A DNA stretch of 28,983 nt from a virus. Under the pieces are notes generated by a model. The model was not told where the DNA came from. It saw only the letters and a program-made list of their open reading frames with translations, and did no database searches. The stretch is taken from positions 1-28,983 of IMG/VR virus record IMGVR_UViG_3300020193_000953; one strand, written 5' to 3'. Below, in pieces: positions 24,247-28,983 of this stretch (position 1 is its first letter; each line of letters begins with the position of its first letter). The translations under genes and the position numbers were made by a program.

Positions 24247-25001
24247 TTATTTCAACTCTGAATACTTCTTTTGGACATTCTGTTCATGTGCAAGGTACAA
24301 CATTTCGTACTTAATTTCATCGACCGACCACCTTATAAGCTCGTGCCTGCGATACGGTGTCGAACGTTCCAGATGGTGGATCGTATAAAACCAGCCGAAC
24401 GTATCAACCAAAGCCTTATAGCCAGCTTCAATCTGTTTGTCCGAGAACCCCCCTTGATTAGGTAATTGTGCAGCGTGGGCATTTTCAATTCGAGTAAGGT
24501 CATCAAGATAAAATTTCCGACGGCCATGACCTCCGAGCATGGCGCGTGAAGAAACTGTTTTGCAAATTCATCTTTCTGATCATTGTCGGTATCAAGATAG
24601 TCCGGCATGGCATAGATGGCCACAATATCAATGTACTTCATAAGGTTATCCCTCTGCGAATCATTATCATTCATGGTCTTCGCGATCGTCATTAGGTCGC
24701 CATACTTACCCCACGGTTGGCCGTTGAGGGACTTTGGGACCTTATACCCCAGGATTGTTTCTGGTAGTTTTGGATTCATTTGAGTGTCGATGAAATCCAG
24801 CGCTCTGATAAAAGCGGGCAGATTTTCAACCTGTACTCTGGATACCGTGTCTTTGTCAAGCCCTAGAATTATGGCGGCTATTGAACTCTGGGACATGTCA
24901 GAGGTTACGATGTCCACATATTGCCCAAAGCTCACATCGTCCCAGGATGTTGGGATATGCTTGTCGATTGTGACCCCGTTTAGCGTTGCTTTTACTTTCA
25001 T
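24247..25001 (-). CDS. Tail assembly chaperone-like, -1 frameshift product
   Basis: The zero-frame ORF runs 25001-24333 (222 residues). At 24453-24448 is GGGGGG, read in frame as AAG GGG GGT. A -1 shift there joins residues 1-185 to the second frame (FSDKQIEAGYKALVDTFGWFYTIHHL...) down to the stop at 24247, a 251-residue product. The zero-frame tail after the shift is Arg/Trp-rich and unnatural, while the second frame is protein-like and helical. Such gpG/gpGT-like pairs are known for tail assembly chaperones in siphoviruses. N-terminus MKVKATLNGVTIDKHIPTSWDDVSF is typical of Bacteroidota phage proteins. Position differs from the usual spot next to the tape measure. A sequencing error is possible. 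Confidence 0.6.
24448..24453 (-). promoter_or_regulatory. Slippery site for -1 frameshifting (GGGGGG)
   Basis: Minus-strand run AAGGGGGGTTC: zero frame reads AAG GGG GGT TCT, and -1 frame continues GGG TTC TCG. The slip lets tRNA-Gly re-pair perfectly. Downstream structure was not computed. Confidence 0.55.
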
Positions 25002-25004
25002 AGT

Positions 25005-26363
25005 TCAATTAAAATTAGTGTGTACTCGTTTCATTTTAGGTCTGTACTCAAACCAAGCTCTCATGATGTATGTGTCCATGTCATCGGGGCTATAACCTAT
25101 TGCGGCTTTCACATCGTCTTTCGGAGTTAACCCGCGTTTCTGGTCGCTATCCATTGATTTCTGTTTGAGTTGTTCAAGCTGTTCGATAACCCGTTGTGCC
25201 ATGTTATCATCCGCTTTTTCATAGATTTGGCGTGAATTTATTATCTCCGCGAGCTTAAATCCGCACTGACTTTTTAAAATGTCGAAATTCTCTGGCGCCC
25301 GCTGCCCATTGGACATGAATGTTAATGATGGTAAGGGCTTGGCATTGGCTACAAAACCTATGCAATGGAGCAGGTCTACTACCCCTCCACCTACTCCTGA
25401 TTCATCCACTATTACGTTAGACATGGGGATCGCATACTTGCTTGCCAATTGACGTATCGCGTCTGCGGATTCATTGATCTTGGACTTTTCGATGACTTTA
25501 ACGTAAAGGACACGCCATCCGGACCATACACGAATGGTCGTGGTATCCTTTCCAAGACGTGCTATATCGGCTGTTATGTACTTCGTTCCATGTGGAACAT
25601 GCTCGTTGGTGAAGATGTCGCAAATAGCTTGGTAGTCGCATAGTGTTGCAGGGTCGTCATCGTATTCCCAATTGCCTCTTAATAGTCGCTCTTTCTCGTT
25701 GGCTGATAATACGGTGTTTAGGTGTTCAATGTATCCGGTGGCTATCTTCTTATTGTCGGTGGGTAGAGCTTGGATGAAAGCCTTATATGATTCTAGCTTA
25801 CCTTGTTTGTGTTTAAGATAGTAGTCTTTGTATAGGTAATTTTTAGAAGGGTTACACGTCTGCAGTAGTTTGGCCTTCAGATTGTACTGATCATTATTCC
25901 ATCGTCCGATGGATGCTGCCAGGTTATTCTTAGCTTCTAGTTCAAAGTCCCCGGCTTCTTCGATCCATCCGCGCGTCATCTGCATAGATCCGAATCGGGC
26001 GTATGTTGGGTCCGAGGGTAGGAACTTTGCGTCGAGTAGGAAAACCTTAGACCCATTATAGAGATTAAACATATTGTCCTGTCCGTTGAATCGGTACATA
26101 CTCATGTCCACGCCCCAATGTTGAATAACTTCGTAGATACTTGGTATTGTGTACTTCCGTAAGTCGTTGAGCTTCTTTCGAGCGATAAAGTAGTGGGTGT
26201 TAGGGTATATGAATGCGTCCCCGAATATAAGAGAGCAACCGGTATATGACTTAGCAGAGCCTTTGGATCCTCCGTATACGATGTCTGTTGTCGTGTTGTC
26301 AATCCAATGTTTGGCGCAAAGTTTCTGTTTTTCATTCCCGTGCGTATCAAAGGTTAGCTTCAC
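25005..26363 (-). CDS. terL: Terminase large subunit
   Basis: 452 residues, GTG start. Walker A is GGSKGSAKS (31-39). The Walker-B-like acidic pair is in WIEEAG (133-138). The C-terminal RNase-H-like nuclease has ITADIARLGKD (Asp266, Asp273), then VIVDESGVGGG (Asp320), the usual metal ligands. A last DD pair precedes DTYIMRAWFEY at the end. The enzyme translocates DNA into the prohead and cuts the concatemer. It comes 46 bases after the small subunit and 3 bases before the chaperone-like gene. Confidence 0.95.
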   Translation of the reverse strand: MKLTFDTHGNEKQKLCAKHWIDNTTTDIVYGGSKGSAKSYTGCSLIFGDAFIYPNTHYFIARKKLNDLRKYTIPSIYEVIQHWGVDMSMYRFNGQDNMFNLYNGSKVFLLDAKFLPSDPTYARFGSMQMTRGWIEEAGDFELEAKNNLAASIGRWNNDQYNLKAKLLQTCNPSKNYLYKDYYLKHKQGKLESYKAFIQALPTDNKKIATGYIEHLNTVLSANEKERLLRGNWEYDDDPATLCDYQAICDIFTNEHVPHGTKYITADIARLGKDTTTIRVWSGWRVLYVKVIEKSKINESADAIRQLASKYAIPMSNVIVDESGVGGGVVDLLHCIGFVANAKPLPSLTFMSNGQRAPENFDILKSQCGFKLAEIINSRQIYEKADDNMAQRVIEQLEQLKQKSMDSDQKRGLTPKDDVKAAIGYSPDDMDTYIMRAWFEYRPKMKRVHTNFN

Positions 26364-26409
26364 AGAATAATCTTTTTGTTTTGTCGGGGTGCTTCCAAAT
26401 AATGTTTGG

Positions 26410-26784
26410 CTACTTTATCTCCATGCCTGTAATCTGTACACTTCCGGATAGCTCCGTTTGTTGGTTAATCTCCTGACGGTCAGACCATCCCATATTCTTG
26501 AGGGCGAAAACTAATCCGACTACGTTAGTATCACGGTTATAGATCATGTGTTGTTCATAGACAGCCTCCACCTTGGAAGTAGCATCCATTATGATCTCAT
26601 GATAATCATCGCGGTCTTTGTAGTTGTATAGGGTCTGCCTGTCTATTTTTAGGGCCACAGCCAGCCCCGCTAATGTTGGCTTATCGTTGCCGTTAAAATA
26701 CGTGTCAATTACTGTTTGTAGCTCTTCTGGGGTCTTAAAAATAAGTTTACGACCGCCTCGGTACTTCTGTGCTTTCTCTCCCAT
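26410..26784 (-). CDS. terS: Terminase small subunit
   Basis: 124 residues. Basic start, FKTPEELQTVIDTYF, then an HTH TLAGLAVALKIDRQTLYNYKDRDDYHEII that contacts DNA, a helical oligomerisation segment, and the conserved VFALKNMGWSDRQE before the C-terminus. This pattern is typical of small terminases of Bacteroidota phages. It would recognise the packaging site and recruit the large subunit. First gene of the minus-strand block; ATG at 26784, 4 bases after a TATCTTTG box. Confidence 0.87.
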   Translation of the reverse strand: MGEKAQKYRGGRKLIFKTPEELQTVIDTYFNGNDKPTLAGLAVALKIDRQTLYNYKDRDDYHEIIMDATSKVEAVYEQHMIYNRDTNVVGLVFALKNMGWSDRQEINQQTELSGSVQITGMEIK

Positions 26785-26788
26785 GTGA

Positions 26789-26796
26789 CAAAGATA
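26789..26796 (-). promoter_or_regulatory. Candidate -7 box for the terminase block
   Basis: Minus strand TATCTTTG (26796-26789) matches TAnnTTTG exactly. The ATG is 4 bases downstream, the same distance as for the portal, so the mRNA could be leaderless or nearly so. I see no TTTG at the expected -33 position and no GTGACA palindrome. A second palindrome (26834-26849) lies 37 bases upstream. Confidence 0.5.
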
Positions 26797-26833
26797 ACAT
26801 ATTTACGAAAAATAATCTCATTGGTTATCAACA

Positions 26834-26849
26834 TGTTACAGTAGTAACG
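26834..26849. promoter_or_regulatory. Operator-like palindrome in the divergent region
   Basis: TGTTAC-AGTA-GTAACG, a near perfect inverted repeat with a 4-base centre. It has the same layout as TGTTAC-CACA-GTAACA inside the promoter at 13340-13372. It lies between the terminase start and the plus-strand promoter, so one protein could control both sides. Confidence 0.55.
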
Positions 26850-26862
26850 TAAAATAATTCAC

Positions 26863-26879
26863 AACTTTGTAACAAAGTT
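26863..26879. promoter_or_regulatory. 17-bp palindrome upstream of the plus-strand promoter
   Basis: AACTTTGTAACAAAGTT is a perfect palindrome around a single central base. It ends 14 bases before TATATTTG (26894-26901), overlapping the area where a -33 element (TTTG, 26866-26869) would be. Its core TTTGTAACAAA resembles TTTGTGTAACAAA that overlaps the -7 boxes at 26898 and 28795. It is probably an operator. Confidence 0.6.
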
Positions 26880-26893
26880 ATCAAATACTCGTG

Positions 26894-26911
26894 TATATTT
26901 GTGTAACAAAA
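26894..26911 (+). promoter_or_regulatory. Plus-strand promoter with overlapping TTTGT/ACAAA repeat
   Basis: TATATTTG matches the -7 consensus exactly. The block TATATTTGTGTAACAAAA (18 bases) recurs at 28791-28808. TTTGTGTAACAAA overlaps the -7 box as an imperfect inverted repeat. The start codon at 26923 is about 21 bases after the box. Confidence 0.65.
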
Positions 26912-26922
26912 TAACCAAATAT

Positions 26923-27165
26923 ATGAAGCCAAGATATAACATAAGCAAAATAAACAGACTAAGTAACGTTAGCAGTTTTAAAAACAATATCGTTGTGATT
27001 GATCCAGTTAAGAAGCGCCATGATGACTTCATAAAGTCTTATTCTGCTAAATGTGCTTTACAAGATGCTGAAGAAAACAGAGGTGGGAAGTTTGCTTTTA
27101 TTATGTTCATTTTAGCTGCTTTTGCCGGAATAGCTGTTAAAGCGGCTTTTATAATTTTTGCTTAA
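26923..27165 (+). CDS. Small membrane-anchored protein
   Basis: 80 residues from the ATG at 26923; a TTG at 26899 is within the -7 box and is rejected. The N-terminal two-thirds is polar and basic (KPRYNISKINRLSNVS, VKKRHDDFIKSY); the C-terminal 25 residues are hydrophobic with small residues (FAFIMFILAAFAGIAVKAAFIIFA), so it may be tail-anchored in the membrane. First gene of the plus-strand block, right after the promoter at 26894. No family recognised. Confidence 0.65.
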   Translation: MKPRYNISKINRLSNVSSFKNNIVVIDPVKKRHDDFIKSYSAKCALQDAEENRGGKFAFIMFILAAFAGIAVKAAFIIFA

Positions 27166-27168
27166 CCA

Positions 27169-27181
27169 AAACAACCAAGGA
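27169..27181 (+). promoter_or_regulatory. Translation leader AAACAACCAAGGA, copy 1
   Basis: The 13-base leader AAACAACCAAGGA precedes the start codon at 27183 and is found again before the gene at 27432. Together with the A-rich starts of the other genes here it indicates a shared initiation leader. The AAGG may be a weak Shine-Dalgarno. Confidence 0.5.
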
Positions 27182-27182
27182 T

Positions 27183-27419
27183 ATGAACTACAAGGCAACA
27201 CAAATTATCAACGGATTCGAACATAGGATCATGTTTTCATCAGTAAGTTTTTCAAACGATGGAAAAACCATATTGGTTATGTACGATAATGAGACAGAAC
27301 CAGTCAATAAAGGCGATGAAATTTGCGTCGTTCAAAAAATATACTACGAAAACCAGTGGAGAAAGACTAATATATTAGACAGGAACATAGACCCGAATGA
27401 TTTTACAATTGAAATCTAA
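27183..27419 (+). CDS. Small hypothetical protein
   Basis: 78 residues, an alternating hydrophobic/polar pattern (HRIMFSSVSFSNDGKTILVMYDNE) and a final NDFTIEI strand suggest a small beta protein. Leader AAACAACCAAGGA just before the ATG. No family recognised. The end (DFTIEI) is similar to that of the next gene (DFTIVI), with a shared 13-base string GATTTTACAATTG, which may mark an old duplication or chance. Plus-strand, probably early. Confidence 0.6.
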   Translation: MNYKATQIINGFEHRIMFSSVSFSNDGKTILVMYDNETEPVNKGDEICVVQKIYYENQWRKTNILDRNIDPNDFTIEI

Positions 27420-27430
27420 ACAACCAAGGA
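27418..27430 (+). promoter_or_regulatory. Translation leader AAACAACCAAGGA, copy 2
   Basis: Identical to 27169-27181, overlapping the stop of the gene before and placed before the ATG at 27432. Confidence 0.5.
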
Positions 27431-27431
27431 A

Positions 27432-27692
27432 ATGACAACCTACCGCACAATTTTAAAATGGCACGAAAACACCTCAAATAGAGGTAAGGAAGAATTATTG
27501 ATCGAAGGCGCGTCTATCGAAAAAGCAGAGGAGGTACTAATGGGCCACATGATTTTACAAGATAATGCTGACGTATGGTTTGGTGGCGGCATTATATCAG
27601 ATGGAAATTATAACCCTCCAGTTATCTGGGCACGTGGCGACCGATCACTACGCTACGGTGATTTTACAATTGTCATTGAAGAAGAAAACTAA
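27432..27692 (+). CDS. Small hypothetical protein
   Basis: 86 residues with a helical N-terminus (RTILKWHEN), EEVLMGHMILQDNADVW and a glycine-rich middle (GGGIISDGNYNPP), ending in an acidic tail (IEEEN). No family recognised. Shares leader and last residues pattern with the gene before it. Cytoplasmic, no membrane segment. Confidence 0.6.
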   Translation: MTTYRTILKWHENTSNRGKEELLIEGASIEKAEEVLMGHMILQDNADVWFGGGIISDGNYNPPVIWARGDRSLRYGDFTIVIEEEN

Positions 27693-27703
27693 ACTAAACA
27701 CAA

Positions 27704-28159
27704 ATGAGATACAGACCAGAATACTACAGCGATCTTTCGATTGCTCAAAAATTGAAGTATGAATTTAGAGAGTTGAAAGACAGATTTAAAAAGCTCCGTG
27801 AAAAATGGGCTTTTAAATTTGAACTGAATGTCATTATTCCAATCAGAAGAGAGTTAAGTCTACTATACCTATCAGTAGTTTTCTTTGTAATCAAAAACAA
27901 AAAGTACAGGTACAAAAAGGTATTAGAGGCTTATAAGTCCAATAGATCTGAAAGTCGCTATGTGATTTTTGAAAGATCGGATGGCGACATTTTAAAAGTG
28001 CGTATAAGTAGACATAATCCATCAAATTCAGATTCCTCACAAATATTTATGATGGTTGATAACTTTTCGTTTTCAATTTTTTCAAAAGAAAAAATGCTTC
28101 AAAGAGTTAGGTCAGAAAGAATACATAGTCATTACAGTTGTTTAAAAAATAGATTATAA
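27704..28159 (+). CDS. Basic hypothetical protein with a hydrophobic segment
   Basis: 151 residues, very basic. The N-terminal 50 residues are a charged helix (EFRELKDRFKKLREKW). Residues about 52-66 (LSLLYLSVVFFVIKN) are hydrophobic and could touch a membrane. The C-terminal half is beta-rich (RYVIFERSDGDILKVRISRH). No family recognised. Starts 12 bases after the gene before. Confidence 0.6.
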   Translation: MRYRPEYYSDLSIAQKLKYEFRELKDRFKKLREKWAFKFELNVIIPIRRELSLLYLSVVFFVIKNKKYRYKKVLEAYKSNRSESRYVIFERSDGDILKVRISRHNPSNSDSSQIFMMVDNFSFSIFSKEKMLQRVRSERIHSHYSCLKNRL

Positions 28160-28169
28160 CAAACCAAAA

Positions 28170-28448
28170 ATGAAAAGATCATTCAAACAGTCTAAGGAAT
28201 ATGTGTTAAAGCCTGCTGATAATTGCACGAAAGATAATGAGCTATTATACGCTCAGGTAGTGACCGTTAATTATCCAATTGACACTACAAAGATGCCAAA
28301 ATCAGAGATTGAGGTTTACGCTAATCCTGAAAATTGCGCCAATGAAATAACCGCAACATTAGTAGGGTTAGTTCGCGATGAATTAATTGATCGTAAACTG
28401 ATGAAGCAAGTAACTGTGACATTAACTATAGATTATGTGTATGAATAA
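28170..28448 (+). CDS. Small hypothetical protein
   Basis: 92 residues; N-terminus basic, then a strand-rich part (EIEVYANPENC), a helix (TATLVGLVRDELIDRKLMKQ) and a final strand (VTVTLTIDYVYE). It looks like a small alpha/beta fold. Overlaps the next gene by 8 bases. No family recognised. Confidence 0.6.
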   Translation: MKRSFKQSKEYVLKPADNCTKDNELLYAQVVTVNYPIDTTKMPKSEIEVYANPENCANEITATLVGLVRDELIDRKLMKQVTVTLTIDYVYE

Positions 28449-28593
28449 AATTGAAAACAGAAAGCCAGGCCCGAAGAAGGGCGAAGGGAGCACGGTTATC
28501 CGTGTGCCAAATCCGGTGTTGCCAAGAGTAAACCGGATCATAGAAAAGTTTAAGACTAAGTCTAAAAAGCAGATCAAAAAAATTAAACACTGA
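28441..28593 (+). CDS. Basic RHH-like DNA-binding protein, 50 residues
   Basis: Frame from ATG 28441 to TGA 28593, below the usual length cut-off. KPGPKKGEGSTVIRVPNPVLPRVNRIIEKFK resembles the start of ribbon-helix-helix proteins: a beta strand (TVIRVP) followed by a helix (VLPRVNRIIEKF), and a Lys-rich tail. Likely a small DNA-binding regulator. It overlaps the previous gene and is followed 2 bases later by the next. Evidence is pattern only. Confidence 0.6.
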   Translation: MNKIENRKPGPKKGEGSTVIRVPNPVLPRVNRIIEKFKTKSKKQIKKIKH

Positions 28594-28595
28594 TT

Positions 28596-28754
28596 ATGAA
28601 AGCTACTGAGGTAAAAAAAGAGATCCAAAGCGAATTAAAGGAAGGACTTATACGCTTTGAAAAAGACTGTGAAGAGTATGCCATACTACGTGAACAGTAC
28701 AATATGCTTATTGCACAGAGACGTGTAATGATGGTGTACCATTTTAAAAATTAA
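28596..28754 (+). CDS. Small coiled-coil hypothetical protein, 52 residues
   Basis: ATG 28596, TAA 28752-28754. The peptide is a single long amphipathic, charged helix (KKEIQSELKEGLIRFEKDCEEYAILREQ) with no membrane part. Starts 2 bases after the previous stop. No family recognised. Confidence 0.55.
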   Translation: MKATEVKKEIQSELKEGLIRFEKDCEEYAILREQYNMLIAQRRVMMVYHFKN

Positions 28755-28790
28755 TTTGTAATTATGTAACACAATTAGAATATATTCGTT

Positions 28791-28808
28791 TATATTTGTG
28801 TAACAAAA
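28791..28808 (+). promoter_or_regulatory. Second plus-strand promoter, repeat of 26894
   Basis: TATATTTGTGTAACAAAA again, identical over 18 bases to 26894-26911, and preceded by the similar TTCGTT (CTCGTG in the other). The ATG at 28818 follows 19 bases after the box. It would start a second transcript for genes beyond the window. Confidence 0.65.
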
Positions 28809-28817
28809 ACAAAAAAT

Positions 28818-28983
28818 ATGGGAACTGTCAGCTATAACAACATCGAATATGATATCTGGGTTTGTGCACCGGACATACACCTACAATCGCCTGAACAAGA
28901 TATTGTGATCCGTAATGGATATACAGAGGTCGAAGGTGCGGCTATATTGGATAAGGCAATATACGTGAAGGGCTACCGTGGGC
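28818..28983 (+). CDS. Hypothetical protein, cut by right edge
   Basis: Frame from the ATG at 28818 continues to the last base without a stop (55 codons visible). Alpha/beta pattern (YNNIEYDIWVCAPDIHL, EVEGAAILDKAIYVKG). It has its own promoter at 28791. No family can be named from this piece. Confidence 0.6.
   Translation, partial: MGTVSYNNIEYDIWVCAPDIHLQSPEQDIVIRNGYTEVEGAAILDKAIYVKGYRG

Noticed and set aside
24247-24540. 97-residue ORF as an independent gene
   Set aside because: Its first part overlaps the chaperone-like frame and lacks a good start context; the join at the G run explains it better as a frameshift extension.
26899-26922. TTG start giving an 88-residue version of the first plus-strand gene
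   Set aside because: The TTG is part of the TATATTTG promoter box; an ATG with a normal leader lies at 26923.

Overview
The window looks like part of a tailed dsDNA phage (or prophage) of a Bacteroidota host, with a siphovirus-type gene set. The host call rests on three things. The promoter-like elements match the Bacteroidota -7 consensus TAnnTTTG. Most gene starts have A-rich leaders and little Shine-Dalgarno signal. The structural proteins (terminase pair, protease-capsid fusion, tape measure ending in GGYTG...[11 protein letters not shown]) resemble those of Bacteroidota phages. No integrase, polymerase, tRNA or CRISPR array is visible. Neither end is a natural boundary: a gene runs off each edge.

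Layout. From about 26.8 kb down to 1, everything lies on the minus strand in tightly coupled genes (ATGA/TAATG overlaps). In transcription order they are: small and large terminase (26.8-25.0 kb); a tail-chaperone-like gene with a probable -1 frameshift on GGGGGG; tail completion proteins and a tiny lipoprotein; two large tail/baseplate proteins; the tape measure; a 63-aa HTH-like protein; a single-chain ClpP-type protease / linker / major capsid fusion; and a probable tail tube protein followed by a terminator (13.4 kb). A short control region with promoter, operator and a second terminator leads into small genes. Then comes a glycosylation cassette (about 12.6-5.2 kb): four recognisable glycosyltransferases, three methyltransferases, a GDP-mannose 3,5-epimerase-like enzyme, an HNH endonuclease and a Cys-rich protein. 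After the cassette come the portal, a head-tail connector candidate, tail-tip proteins, an SGNH-esterase receptor-binding candidate and a membrane protein cut by the left edge. On the plus strand, 26.9-29.0 kb holds eight small genes of unknown function, probably early, transcribed divergently from the terminase genes.

Control. Two structural blocks, portal and protease-capsid, share a promoter design: a 17-bp palindrome GTGACA-N5-TGTCAC exactly 21 bp upstream of a TAAATTTG/A box. This suggests a phage activator that replaces the usual -33 contact. A second palindrome class (TGTTAC-N4-GTAACA) lies inside the promoter of the Xis-like HTH gene and again in the divergent region. Two plus-strand promoters share an 18-bp block, TATATTTGTGTAACAAAA. 

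The most interesting items are the paired late-promoter architecture, the frameshift signal, the promoter-operator-terminator leader at 13.3 kb, and the glycan cassette, in which a GDP-L-galactose-forming epimerase sits beside a GT11-type transferase. All functions are inferred from sequence reading alone; no database search was run.
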